From Fusarium oxysporum f. sp. lycopersici 4287 (taxonomy: Eukaryota; Ascomycota; Sordariomycetes; Hypocreales; Nectriaceae): DNA of 64,000 bases. This document shows positions 1 to 12,602 of this stretch, in pieces. Every line of letters starts with the position of its first letter. The stretch's first letter is position 1. The stretch lies in contig NC_030989.1 in assembly GCF_000149955.1 (NCBI RefSeq), forward strand, positions 1,807,839-1,871,838, written 5' to 3'. Below the pieces are notes generated by a model. It did no database searches, was not told the origin of the DNA, and saw only the letters and a list, made by a program, of their open reading frames with translations. The position numbers and the translations under genes were made by a program.

Positions 1-645
<645 letters not shown>

Positions 646-1550
646 GCGTAGAGCGCTCAAGAGGCTGGAAGCAAAACCAAACCTAATCAGACGCGACATG
701 ATGCTGATGCCAATCTGCCGCGTGTTTTAATGAAGCAAAGAAATGAAAGGAAGTAAAAATACCAAAATTAAGGGAGATTGTCGGAGGGGATGACAACGAC
801 TTTGTTCTCATCGGCTCCAGTTCCCTACTAGACAATTGATCTTAGTATAGCCGTGGACAGAAAAAAAATATAGATCCATCCCTCTTGAAAACGGTTCATG
901 TCTAACTGTGATGTAATTTTTGCCCATGGCCAGCTTGGCGAATCAAGCTATATAAGTCTCTACGCGGTATTTATCTTAAGATTGCTAACTCATCAACAAT
1001 GTCAGTTCAGCCAGATTTTCCTGTAATTGCAACATAGTTAATCCCATCATCTCAAGTCGAGCATCTCACACGACTATCACACGTCCACGGCATGCAACTC
1101 GTATGCCAGCATCTGGGTAGTTCATGATATCAGCTTACGTGGTTTTTTCTAGCATCGATCTCGATAGTGTCAGCTCTGTGCATCAAGCTATTTAATAAAG
1201 TCCTTTATTTTCGTTCCATGCTGGTGCATGCACGCATTTATGTATGAATGTATGTGTATGCACACCTTATGGAATGGTATTTCCCTGAAAACACACCCTT
1301 GCTGTTCCCTTTTTCTTTACGCCAGATGCTCCTTTGACTCCCTCGTCTCATTATCCGTTGTATTTCTCGGAAAGCAACCCCTTTTCGGCCATAGAGTACA
1401 ATAATAGAAAAAGGAAAAGAGAAAATCATGTCGCGACCGGACACCATAATTGAGAAGGGTCGGATCTGTCTTGGTATTAGCATATATTATTCATTCTAGA
1501 GGATAAACTAACCATGCCTTGAGAAGCTGAGCCTCGATCTTCTTGAGTCT
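646..1550. other. Intergenic, 3' flank of GAPDH
   Basis: About 900 nt with no open frame that looks like a protein and no RNA gene recognised. It should hold the GAPDH 3' UTR and poly(A) region and the 3' flank of the small gene on the other strand. Confidence 0.5.
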
Positions 1551-1799
1551 CTAGTCCTGAGATCGGAGGTCGTCTTCCATGTTCGGGATCTTTGCCGTCA
1601 GGCCTTCAACTACCCCAACACGGGCTGTGAGCTTTTCAAGCTTCTCTTCGATAGCATCAAGCTTCTCTTCGATAGCATCAAGCTTGCTGTAGATAGGCTG
1701 TAGCGCCTCATTAAGCTTCCTATCAAACAGCTGTTCAAGATCGGCTGCGGAAAGGTGAAGGGTAATGCCAGGGCCAATGGGGCCCGAGTTTGTAGACAT
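1551..1799 (-). CDS. Small coiled-coil hypothetical protein
   Basis: An 82-residue protein that I do not recognise. It starts MSTNSGPIGPGITLHL and then is strongly helical and charged, with heptad-like blocks KLDAIEEKLDAIEEKLEK followed by VEGLTAKIPNMEDDL, so a short coiled coil that probably oligomerises. An in-frame ATG further upstream (1907) would add 36 residues, but a TATATAA element at 1931-1940 lies only about 25 nt before it. That places the likely transcription start near 1900 and favours the ATG at 1799. The central two heptads are encoded by a perfect 21-bp tandem duplication. No intron is needed. Function cannot be inferred; similar small coiled-coil proteins are common and lineage-specific in Fusarium-like fungi. 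Confidence 0.55.
   Translation of the reverse strand: MSTNSGPIGPGITLHLSAADLEQLFDRKLNEALQPIYSKLDAIEEKLDAIEEKLEKLTARVGVVEGLTAKIPNMEDDLRSQD
1637..1678. repeat. Perfect 21-bp tandem duplication inside the small coiled-coil gene
   Basis: Two identical 21-bp units (1637-1657 and 1658-1678), followed by a partial third copy, encode two KLDAIEE heptads on the minus strand. The period is a multiple of three, so copy-number change keeps the frame. Confidence 0.9.
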
Positions 1800-1930
1800 G
1801 GCTGTGTTGATTGTGATCTGGGAGACAGGATGAGAGATGATATCTTGATGGACAACTTGTGTTTGTAGTGGGTTGATGGATTTGTGTATTGGGAAGAAAT
1901 GAAACATGGGACAGAAGATGTCCGGCCTGG

Positions 1931-1940
1931 GTTATATAAG
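1931..1940 (-). promoter_or_regulatory. TATA-like element upstream of the small coiled-coil gene
   Basis: On the minus strand this reads CTTATATAAC, a good TATA match 132 nt before the ATG at 1799. It supports transcription of the small gene and the downstream choice of start codon. Confidence 0.4.
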
Positions 1941-2035
1941 GGCCAAGTATTGAGTTAAACCTTCCTCTAAAGCTTGCTTAAGCTAAGTTGGTGGGTATTA
2001 TGGAAGTTAGACCTTCCTATAAACTTTGCAGATGC

Positions 2036-2569
2036 TTAAGGCAAGAGCCCCCCTCGGGCAACTCTAATGCTGGCTTCATTGGGATCGAACTCCGGTGACC
2101 ACTGGACATTCTCCTCCTGGCACCAGTGCCGAACAACACGCATCGACGCTTGGCAAACTTCCTCGACGGTCGACCAGGGCGTAATGTCAGCTCGAAGACG
2201 AGAGCTGCCAATGCCGTCGTAAATGCTGTGAACCGCGGGCCAATTCCGATAACGAGTCGACTGGTGTGCAAAGAGCTCCTCCTTAGAGATATTCTCGTAG
2301 TTGGCAGATGCGTTGAGAAATTCATCCACAGTGATGGCTTGTAGAATCAAAGATAAGAGCATAGATGGGTTGGCTTCGCCGCGAGTCACGGCGCGTCTCA
2401 TTTATTAGGTAATCCACCATCTTGATTAGACTGGCCCAAGAGCCCGGGATCAGATGGTTATTTTGCAAGGTTCGACCGACGTTGAGAAGGTAGAAGCTTG
2501 CCATGAAAGCAACAAGTAGCTCTCTACGGCGAGGGCGTAATATTAGTTTGCGGACTCGAAATCGGCCCC
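2036..2569 (-). CDS. C-terminal part of an unrecognised protein, adjoining an assembly gap and with a frame break near 2400
   Basis: Beyond the gap the minus strand stays open as a basic then hydrophobic stretch (RRRELLVAFMASFYLL, then WASLIKMVDYLINETRR) and meets a stop in that frame at 2322. An overlapping frame shifted by one base runs from 2401 to the stop at 2036. It encodes a compact 121-residue helical-looking segment (ATG RRAVTRGEANPSMLLSL ... WCQEENVQWSPEFDPNE). The likeliest reading is one protein with a one-base frame break near 2395-2410, through sequencing error or mutation, because the sequence next to the gap is a low-quality context. Alternatives are a short separate gene starting at 2401, or an intron I could not place. 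I cannot assign a function. It is probably the C-terminus of the gene described at 2977-4485. Confidence 0.35.
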
Positions 2570-2976
2570 NNNNNNNNNNNNNNNNNNNNNNNNNNNNNNN
2601 NNNNNNNNNNNNNNNNNNNNNNNNNNNNNNNNNNNNNNNNNNNNNNNNNNNNNNNNNNNNNNNNNNNNNNNNNNNNNNNNNNNNNNNNNNNNNNNNNNNN
2701 NNNNNNNNNNNNNNNNNNNNNNNNNNNNNNNNNNNNNNNNNNNNNNNNNNNNNNNNNNNNNNNNNNNNNNNNNNNNNNNNNNNNNNNNNNNNNNNNNNNN
2801 NNNNNNNNNNNNNNNNNNNNNNNNNNNNNNNNNNNNNNNNNNNNNNNNNNNNNNNNNNNNNNNNNNNNNNNNNNNNNNNNNNNNNNNNNNNNNNNNNNNN
2901 NNNNNNNNNNNNNNNNNNNNNNNNNNNNNNNNNNNNNNNNNNNNNNNNNNNNNNNNNNNNNNNNNNNNNNNNNNNN
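2570..2976. other. Assembly gap (407 N)
   Basis: A run of undetermined bases. Coding sequence flanks it on both sides on the minus strand, so part of a gene is missing here. Confidence 0.99.
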
Positions 2977-4485
2977 GCTTTCAGACCGCTCTCTGCGCTA
3001 GGTGGAGGGCCAGGATACGCTTGATCGTTTGTCGCATTCTTTTGGATATTCGGGGGCACGACCAGCCGTCTCTTTTCTTTAGTACTGTGAGCATCACCAT
3101 CCTGCCCCTCTCCATCCTCCTCCTCCCCCTCCTCCTCTTCTTCATGTTCGACGGGCGCCTTCCTCGCCATTGATGACTTGTGGTTTCCTTCAAAGCGTTT
3201 TTCGCTTGGTTCGTCCTTTTCTCGGTCATCTTGGGTCTTGGACTCCGTTGCTTTCGTTGAAGCCTTTCTCCGCGATAGCTCAGCCTCCAGAGAGCTTGGT
3301 AATGTGGTGGATAGGAGCGCAGGCAAGCGTATTGGAGATTTTTCCCTGGTTGTATCGTTCTTTGTCTTCAATGCTGGGGGTGGTCCAGCTTCTTCGGTTT
3401 CGTTGCTTTGGCGGCATCTGCAGCATCCTCACGTACCCGTCTCCTGTCACCTTTGTCCGTTGAATTTTGGCTATCCCAGCTTAAGTGAAGAGGTGATAGT
3501 AGCGGGGGCACGGACGATCGCGAGGCATTATCTATCTTGCTTGGTGTTCCCTTTGTGCTCCCCGATGCGCCAGGTCGAACGCCATTGACAGAATCGCCAC
3601 GAGCGCGCCCAGCTGGAGAAGGATTGCGGGCGGAAGTGCTGGTACTTTTTAAGATATTGCGTCCATTGGGAAGCGACGAAGAGCTGGTAGGCTTGTCCCT
3701 TGGTGGAATATCGGATGGCGCCAAAGAATCTCTATCCTTTCTGCGAGGGGGCTCATCGCGGCCTGGTCGCGACCGCTCATCGTGGGGGCGAGGCATGTCC
3801 GGCCTGTGTCGTTTTTGCGATCTGTGGTCATCGTCGACGTTCGATGCACGTTTCCTGCTGTCTGGTGATACGGGACGAGGTGGAAGGGATGCGGGTGGTT
3901 TAGGGGGTAGCCTGCAGCAGAGTCAGTATGGGAGCGAGATCACCGAGGCAATCATGGGTCATCCAATGCGGCATCTTACCTCATGTCAACAACTGGAAGT
4001 TCTCTGGACTTTTGTGATTTGGTATCGGGGTGCTGTTCCTTTTGTCGCTGTGAATCGGGCTTCCTGATCTCGGGTACAGATCTTGGCTCTGCAGATGCGC
4101 GCTCAAGCTCGCGCTTTTTGGCGCTGGGTGGTTCTGGGGTGGAGGCATCCGAGGTCACACCAGACGTCTTCTTGTTCTTGTAATCACTGAGTGACAGCTT
4201 CTTCTTCTCGCCGCCTTTTGCGAGAATGCCCACGTCGCGAGGGACGGGCTTAGGAGGCTCGACACGCATGTCGTAGTAGGATCTAGTAAAAAGCACACCG
4301 CGATCGGCTTCCGATACAAGAGTCGAATATTGCAAGCGAGTATTATCCCATTCCTCAGGAACCTTCTGTCGTGATTCGCTGGCGGGGATGCGATATCGCC
4401 AGTCGGGGGAGTAAGAGAGATGATGTGGTTTCTCGGGCAGGATGCGCTGTGTGAGCTGCTGAACCGTCTTCGCCGCGGCTTCCAT
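2977..4485 (-). CDS. N-terminal part of an unrecognised, low-complexity, probably nuclear protein
   Basis: I do not recognise this family. The start at 4485 gives MEAAAKTVQQLTQRILPEK followed by an ordered-looking segment (YSPDWRYRIPASES ... WDNTRLQYSTLVSEADRGVLF) and a KKLSLSDYKNKK motif. After that it is long, charged and disordered, rich in Arg/Asp/Pro/Ser, with two similar short motifs, VPPLLSPLHLS and LPALLSTTLPSSLEAEL, and an acidic EHEEEEEGEEEDGEG tract. Proposed exons: 4485-3980; intron with GTAAGATG donor and CTGCTGCAG acceptor; 3911-3451; intron of about 77 nt with a weak GTGACA donor and CCCCCAG acceptor; then 3373 into the gap at 2976. The first intron is convincing and joins frames exactly. 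The second is less certain and could instead be a frame error. The composition suggests a chromatin or RNA-associated factor, but that is only an impression. Confidence 0.5.
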
Positions 4486-6558
4486 TGTTCATGGATGTCA
4501 ACATGCCGGAAGGACGAAGACGGGGGTGTGGTGCGATGCTGTGCAGTACAGTTGCGATGCGGTGCGGTACGAGGTTTGGCGATCGCAGGTGACGCGCGCG
4601 AGGGGTACGCAGGGAGGCCGAGAACGCGACGATGGAAACGCTGAGGGGAAACTCAAATGCGATAAAGATCTTGAAAGTAGCGCGAGTCCCTGAAAATGGA
4701 GGATGCTCAAATCATGCGTCATTCACGACCGATTGGCAGGGTTGTCGCGATGTGATGGTGGCTGATAGTGGTGGTGGTTGATGCCGAGCGACAAGGCATG
4801 GAGGTGACCCAGTCGCACACGATAAGGGAAGATTGGAGAGTATTAGCGCGCTGGCTGGAGACGAAACAACAAAGCGGCGGTGGATCGGAGCCCAGAAGCT
4901 CTGTCCAGGCCCCGGTGATTGACAAAGAGAGCGGTAACGTTTATGTTGTTGGGGCCGAATGAAACGAGAATTGGGTAGGAATTGGAGAAATAGGTGAGTT
5001 AAGCTTGAAGGGTATGAGCCTGTCTCTTTTCTTGTCCCTTCTCTGTTGCTGAGGCTAGAAAGCACCTAACGTACCCCAAGGTAGGTCGGGATCTAAGTTG
5101 GGTCTTGGTTTTCATCGGGATGTTTGAGATTTCCAGTGGCAGCCCACCTCAGTCAGGCAGGGCCAGACAGTAACAGTTGCACTTGCAGTTGCACTCGCAG
5201 TCGCAGTGACAGACACCTCATCTCACTGACGTTATGTGGCAGTTGGCAGCGGTCAGGAAAGGAAAGAACCACCCGACCAACCTTAGCAGTGACGATCCGT
5301 AGTGGAGCAAAAGTAGTAGAGAGCGAGACCTGAGCTACCTGCTAGGTTAGTAGCCTTACTGGGTTGTACATGTATCCAGTAGTGGCCACTGGCTTCATTC
5401 CCGTCCGTCCCGTCCGTCACTTCACAGTTTCATGCTATTCTCTTGTTAAGGTAACTGATCCATTCTCCCCTGGGCAGGCATGTCCGCTTGTGGCTGTTCT
5501 AATACCTTCCCCTCGTGTTTTAGGTTTTGGTGGCTGATATTGAAGCAGTTTTGTCCATGTCTTGGTCTGGCCGGTTCCTGGGCCCTGTTTCTTCTAGCTG
5601 CATGCGCTTATGGGAACAAGCATCAATTAAAGTTACCCTATTATCAATACAGTATCAAAATACCAGTCTAGCAACACATGAAGTGAGGCCAAAGGTGCAC
5701 AGTCAAGATAATACAATACGAATGTTTTTATTTTATTTTTAAAAGATATATTTAATATTAACATCTATAGTATTATAAAAGTATATCTAATAAGCTTTAA
5801 TACTATAGCTATCTTTGTTCTTATATTCAACTTTATTATTATATTTTTACAGCAAAGTAAATACTTGATCTACCTATGTGATGTATTGTACGGCTTCTCA
5901 TTCGAATCATCGTCTGTGCAAGGTATGCACTGGCTAATATATACTACCCAGTCATGATTCAATGAACCAAGTACATAGCAACCTTATCAACAACCCATAA
6001 GCTAGAGCTATGCAACATTATCTTCCATATCTCTACACCTTGTTTGCGAGAACAGGCTACCTACCTAGCTAGATGCCCTCTAAACTCAGCTTCAAATGTT
6101 CAAGTGTAACAATACGAACTTCAACCACAACGTCTATCCACAACTCTATAAATTCCTCTCTTCCACAACATACACTATTCGTGACGAGCAAACAACCACC
6201 CGCCCGGCATTAGCCCAGGGCTTCAGTTGTTGCTGGATACTCGTCTCAATGTATTCAAGTTCGAGATATGCCTGTTAACATAGCGACATTGAGGTTCACA
6301 CAAGTCAATATTGTACCATAAGTGAATCCATAGATATGTTTTCTCCTGACAATAATGCATAAAGCGCCGGATCCGTAAGGGTATAATGCTGCCTTGCCAC
6401 CGTTATCTCTCTCCTCCGCATATTTCAATTGATGCCAAAAAGTCACACCCTGGTTACCAAACCAAGACCCACCACCCCGTACGAGAAATCAGTTATACAG
6501 ACAAGAGTGTTTAACTGACCAACATGTTCCATACAGCATCTCTAAACCAAGCCTTTGC
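4486..6558. other. Intergenic region, includes AT-rich degenerate patch
   Basis: About 2 kb holding the upstream region of the gene ending at 4485 and the 3' flank of the coiled-coil gene. I see no convincing coding sequence. Around 5150-5210 there is a short imperfect CAGTTGCACT-like direct repeat. From about 5700 to 5870 base composition drops to very high AT (see separate entry). Small open frames present are short, lack biased composition and look random. Confidence 0.5.
5700..5870. repeat. AT-rich degenerate segment with an 11-bp inverted repeat
   Basis: A sharply bounded stretch of nearly pure A/T, unlike the roughly 50% GC flanks. It contains a perfect 11-bp inverted repeat, CTATAGTATTA at 5765-5775 and its complement at 5798-5808, with a 22-nt spacer. 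Such islets in Fusarium-type genomes are commonly remnants of repeats mutated by RIP (C-to-T), but no element can be named. Confidence 0.45.
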
Positions 6559-9339
6559 TCAATGGATGCCGTTGACAACCAGAGGGCTCCCATTAGCTCC
6601 TTTGCGTCTCTTGCTCGAGACCTCTGGCGAATCGTGACTTCGGGTCTCAAGATGGCTGACCCTGGTAGCCAGGCTGTCCAATTGTCCCGCAAATTGAGCT
6701 GGCAAATAAGCAGCGATTTGTTGAGCGACACTGTCATACCACTGCTTGGAGCTGAAATTCTTCGCCCAGTCCGTCATCTGGACCAGCTGGAACTGAACAT
6801 CATCGATCCCAGTCCTTGAGTCCTTGCGCATCTTTTCAACGTCCTGGATCATCACAGCAACCATACCCTTCACTGACTTAAGTTCAGTTGTCTGTTCCTC
6901 AAGGCGTTTTTCCATGTCGTAGTTCAAGTCATACGTATCCTTCTTGGTTTCGCTGATGTCTTGCCCTAATACTGTGATTTGCTGGTCCAACTTCTTCATG
7001 TTTTCATCGGCATTTCGCTTCAGCGTTGTGGCATGCGCATCGAATTCCTTCTTGTTCTCATCCACGCTTCGCCTCAAACCTGTTACACGTGCATCAAGTG
7101 CCTGGACAGCTTCCTCAGACTTCAATGTACGGGCATTTGCCAGGTCAACAGTCTCGGCAACTAGCCCAGAGGATATCTGGATCATATCCGCACAACGGCT
7201 TTTCAATGCATCTTCCAGTCTATCCATCTTGGGAGTGATCAGTTGCAACGCCATCTCCTTTGTCATGAATGCAGGAGCGGGTGTGGGCGAAGAAAGTTTA
7301 GAAGACCGTGCATTGACCTCCGACATACATTCCCTTAACTTTGGTACGTCTCTAACAAGTTGGTTAAGCTCATCACTCGGTGGCAGTTCTTCAAGACGGC
7401 GTTTTATATCCGCAGGAGATGGACATTCATCCAGGAGACGCCTTATGTCACCAGGAGGCGGCATTTCTTCAAGCAGCCGCTTAAGATGACCAGAAGGTGG
7501 GTATTTGGCAAGCAGGCGCTTGGTGTCCACGAGAGATGGGAATTCAACAAGAAGTTGCTGAATTTCGCCTGCAGGCGGATACCCCTGGACCCTTGCCTTA
7601 AGGTTTTGGAAGTCTTGCAGTGACCAGTCAGCGGCGCTGGCCTGTAGAGCGTCGACCCTCTGCTGCAGAACATTGGTCTTCTTTTGCTGTTCCTTAACTT
7701 CCTTAACCAACGGCTTTAGAGAGGTGAGCGTTGACAGGCGCGCCTCCTGAGACCCCTGTGACTCTTGTGTTTGTTCCACGGATGATCGCAGAGAAGCGAT
7801 ATCTGCAACTAAAGATTCCCCTTTTTGTGAGAGACCCTCTACAGCTGATTTTATGCCGGAAACGACATCATCTATTATCTTTTGCTGTTCTCCCTGGCTT
7901 TGGCACGTGCATTGTAAAAGCGAAATATCTTTTTCAAAGGACATTTGCTTTGCCCCACGACTTTCAGAAGTATTTTGCAAGGACAAGATTTCCTTTTCTA
8001 AAGAACTTTGCTTTGCTCCATGATTATCAGATGTACTTCGCAGCGATGATATGTCCTTTTCAAGGGATTTTTGCTTGACTTCCTGGTTACGAGAGGTAGT
8101 TTGTAAGGATGAGATGTCGTTTTCTGAAGATTTTTGCTTTTCCCCCTGCTTTTCAATAAGAACAGAATTCTGCTCATGGAGCGACTTGACAGATTTTATG
8201 CCGTTCGTGAGTCTGTCTGAAAGGTTTTCTGTGTCTTGCTGGAGCTTCTGCATCCTTTTGGGATCAAACTGACTTTTGATAAAGTCTATAGCGCGTCCCT
8301 GCATTTCAATTGTTAGCTTGAGCTGGTTATGCTCGGCAGAGGTTGTAGAGGTAGCTGGCTGGCTCTTTTTGGCGGCTATCCTTTCTTCCATCGTGGTGCT
8401 GACGCCATCGAGCTTCTGCTCGAGCCGGCTGAGCTTCTCTTCCAGCAATTGGTGTTGCTGTCGACCTTCTTCGACTTTATTTTCCAGAAGTTGAGTTTTC
8501 TTCTTCTCGTTCTGAAGGCTGTCCACCAGTTTCCGGATCTCGCTATTATCGGGTCCCTGAGCGCTTGGTAAGGAGTTTTTGAATTTATTCAGCTCAGTCT
8601 GCAAACAATTTTCCATACATGCCTTCGTTGACTGGTGCGGTTCCAGTGATTGTGGCTGAAGCTCTGCTGGGGAGCCCTGGACCTTCGTCGGCAAAGAATC
8701 TGCTCCTTGTTGAGTGTTGGGTCCTATGGAAGCCTGATCTTGCACGTATTGCTTGAATAACGAATCGAGAGTATCACACAGCGTTGGGTGCAGCTCTCTG
8801 AGTTTTTGCTTAAGATTGTTCTTTTCGTTCTCGCATTTTTGGACAGCCTGACGTTGCATCTCGTCAACAGAAGAATATTCAGGAGTTTTAGCAGCCGACC
8901 GTTTCCAGTCAGCTAATGTTCTCTTAAGCTTGTTATCAGCTTGGTTGTGTTGCATGCGTAGACAGGCTGCATCGCCGAGCAGGTCTACTACAAGTGGCAG
9001 GCCTTCAACTTTCGTGGCGCGCTGCCCGGCTGTAGCGGTCAATATTGAACCTAAATGATGTATGTCAGCGATACTCTCGTCATGTTCTTTCTCAAGACTT
9101 GGGCTCTTACCGCGATCACTAGCATTCGTTGACCTCCTGGAAGAAGATCTCTCCAGAGGTGGTTTGCTATGTTTACCGTAAGGCAATCCTCCCCCCTTCC
9201 CACCGCCCCTCCCTCGATCGTGGTCTGCATCTTTGGAATGAGACGATTCATCTCGGCGGAGTGAGACACGGTCGGGGAATAATTCTGATGGGGAGCTACC
9301 GGCTGGTCGGCGACCGATTCGATCGTCTCTACCAGCCAT
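6559..9339 (-). CDS. Large coiled-coil protein with two internal tandem-repeat arrays
   Basis: A single uninterrupted 926-residue frame starting at an ATG (MAGRDDRIGRRPAGSS). Residues 1-90 are basic, Ser/Arg-rich and disordered, with phosphorylation-like RRDESS and RSSSRRS stretches. From about 160 onward it is mostly coiled coil (for example 270-320, 365-570, 740-860), rich in Lys/Glu/Gln/Leu. Residues 398-481 are four 21-residue repeats built on the pattern GxKQxSLEKDISSLQxTSxx. Residues 587-677 are seven 13-residue repeats of the type YPPxGxIxRLLEE. The C-terminus ends in a basic SSKRRKGANG patch that could be a nuclear signal. The architecture resembles cytoskeletal, spindle-pole or septal scaffold proteins, but I recognise no named family and assign no function. 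It is divergently oriented to RVB2, about 1.3 kb away. Confidence 0.8.
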   Translation of the reverse strand: MAGRDDRIGRRPAGSSPSELFPDRVSLRRDESSHSKDADHDRGRGGGKGGGLPYGKHSKPPLERSSSRRSTNASDRGKSPSLEKEHDESIADIHHLGSILTATAGQRATKVEGLPLVVDLLGDAACLRMQHNQADNKLKRTLADWKRSAAKTPEYSSVDEMQRQAVQKCENEKNNLKQKLRELHPTLCDTLDSLFKQYVQDQASIGPNTQQGADSLPTKVQGSPAELQPQSLEPHQSTKACMENCLQTELNKFKNSLPSAQGPDNSEIRKLVDSLQNEKKKTQLLENKVEEGRQQHQLLEEKLSRLEQKLDGVSTTMEERIAAKKSQPATSTTSAEHNQLKLTIEMQGRAIDFIKSQFDPKRMQKLQQDTENLSDRLTNGIKSVKSLHEQNSVLIEKQGEKQKSSENDISSLQTTSRNQEVKQKSLEKDISSLRSTSDNHGAKQSSLEKEILSLQNTSESRGAKQMSFEKDISLLQCTCQSQGEQQKIIDDVVSGIKSAVEGLSQKGESLVADIASLRSSVEQTQESQGSQEARLSTLTSLKPLVKEVKEQQKKTNVLQQRVDALQASAADWSLQDFQNLKARVQGYPPAGEIQQLLVEFPSLVDTKRLLAKYPPSGHLKRLLEEMPPPGDIRRLLDECPSPADIKRRLEELPPSDELNQLVRDVPKLRECMSEVNARSSKLSSPTPAPAFMTKEMALQLITPKMDRLEDALKSRCADMIQISSGLVAETVDLANARTLKSEEAVQALDARVTGLRRSVDENKKEFDAHATTLKRNADENMKKLDQQITVLGQDISETKKDTYDLNYDMEKRLEEQTTELKSVKGMVAVMIQDVEKMRKDSRTGIDDVQFQLVQMTDWAKNFSSKQWYDSVAQQIAAYLPAQFAGQLDSLATRVSHLETRSHDSPEVSSKRRKGANGSPLVVNGIH
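7309..7581 (-). repeat. Seven 13-codon repeats in the coiled-coil gene
   Basis: Encodes residues 587-677. Successive units begin YPPAGEI, FPSLVDT, YPPSGHL, MPPPGDI, CPSPADI, LPPSDEL and VPKLREC, each followed by a Leu-rich basic/acidic tail (RLLEE-like). Every unit is exactly 13 residues. The repeats have diverged in DNA sequence, so they are old and kept by selection on the protein. Confidence 0.85.
7897..8148 (-). repeat. Four 21-codon repeats in the coiled-coil gene
   Basis: Encodes residues 398-481: four units of 21 residues sharing KQxSxEKDISSLQ. Twenty-one residues is three heptads, so the array extends one continuous coiled coil without a phase change. Confidence 0.85.
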
Positions 9340-10605
9340 TGCGGCTCTGGTAGTAAAATGGAGCTTTAAACATCCGTCGAATCAATGAGTAAAGGATTCG
9401 AGACAGGACAAATGCCGTGCACCGTGGGTTGCAAATCGAAAGTGGCCCAAGCAGGAGGGCAGAGGGTATCGCTGAGGACGGTATGCGACCGGAGGAATTA
9501 AGGGGACCGAATAAAGACTGCGCTAAGTAGGTAGTACTTTGTACCAATGGAACACAGGGCCAAATAGGGTACTAGGTGGTGGATGGATAAATAGTTGAGT
9601 ACGCCGGGAGGCAATCGCGTCGATGAATTGGCTGAGTGTGTGAGTACCTAGAGAGTGGCAACGCCTCCTAAAACTAAGGAGAGTTAGAGAGCCTCGGTTT
9701 GAAGAAGGAACAAAAGAAGGGAGAGAGGGGAGGGAGAGATAAATAAAAGCGTGTGCATTGAGCGAACGAGGATAGAAGAAGAGGGAAGAGGGAAAAAGCA
9801 ATGAGAGACGAAACAAAAGCGGGAACATGGATGTTAAGGTAGTTGGCCGGTTTATCGAGAGAAAGAAAACCAAGAAAAGACCTGAAAAGGATCAACTAAC
9901 TAATAAGGTATCTGTTACAACTGGACCAGGGCTACGCAGTATGGGAGTTCACTTCGTGTGGATTATCATCATATATACGGTTGAATGCATTAAATATGGT
10001 TGTTTGGGTCAGCTCAGTTATTAAATATAGACCCCTAATCCCCGCTGAATCACCGCTAACATATAACTGACACTAATGAATTTAGTCTCTATAAAGTGGA
10101 AGAGAAGCATCCTCCATTCTCGTCGTACAGGACAGCACAAAACGAGGACAGCATAGGGCCAAGTTATCTAGCTTCTACGAATAGTTCTTTATCAGATAAC
10201 TTAACCACTTGACTCCTGGTGGAAGTTTACGGACTTGGGGAGATGTGATAAACTTTTTTGCATTAATTGCTCCAGCAGCTCGAGCTGAATGGATCTCAGG
10301 TACTCGCGTGTAATCGCGTCCATGCAGTGCAGTACCGAGTTGTGGAGTCACATCGATTGATGCTCCTCTTAACGGAGCGGATCACCAATGTGGCGGTGCG
10401 CATCTAATACATAGCGCTAAGCGTTAAGCGCTAAGCGATAGCCGCGTGCTAACAATTTTTAATCGAAAGTAATGCGCAGGCTCGTGCAGCTGTCGCGATC
10501 TAGCTCCCAGCCCTGCTCTTCAAGCTTTCTTCATCAAAGTCGTTGCCTTACAACTCAATTCCATAACGATTGCTTACGTTACACTCGCGCATAACACGCG
10601 ACAAG
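9340..10605. other. Intergenic region between divergent coiled-coil gene and RVB2
   Basis: About 1.27 kb shared upstream region. No coding sequence is supported. The stretch 9690-9840 is purine-rich on the plus strand (pyrimidine-rich in the direction of the coiled-coil gene), a common feature of fungal promoters. A compact GCGCTAAGC repeat lies near 10414. Confidence 0.5.
10414..10436. repeat. Direct repeat GCGCTAAGC x2
   Basis: Two copies of GCGCTAAGC (10414-10422 and 10428-10436) separated by GTTAA, about 170 nt before the RVB2 start codon. Each copy contains the palindrome AGCGCT if the preceding A is included. Spacing of 14 nt could suit a dimeric factor; the factor is unknown. Confidence 0.6.
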
Positions 10606-12136
<1,531 letters not shown>

Positions 12137-12602
12137 TTATAATGGCGAGCACAGCCTGGCGTTAAAAGGGTATTGGGTTGTGAAGATAGTAGATCTGAAG
12201 TGAGATGGACATCTGTATCATACTGATTTGGGCGTAGAATGGCATAATACGAAAATCCACAAAGAGCACTCTAAATAGTTTTACTCTGTTTCGACCTCCA
12301 GCGCAGCAGTGATGACATCTCGTTTCAGAGAGGATATTTCCAGATATGTACTTGACTCTAAATCTTGTGGTGAGCAGAGAGAAGTACTGCGATACGAGGT
12401 TTCTGCTATGAGTACTATATCTTGCCATTGAGCTTCAAATATCTAACTGAAGATAACATAAGACTTGCAACTGGGTAGGTGACAACAGTAAAAAGGCGTA
12501 ATGCTGGATCGGTTTCTATGAAAAACTATATACCTGCAGTCATGCCACGACATCACCTCTACTCTCACAGTATCATTCACGGGCTTGGAGGCCCTTTCAA
12601 AT

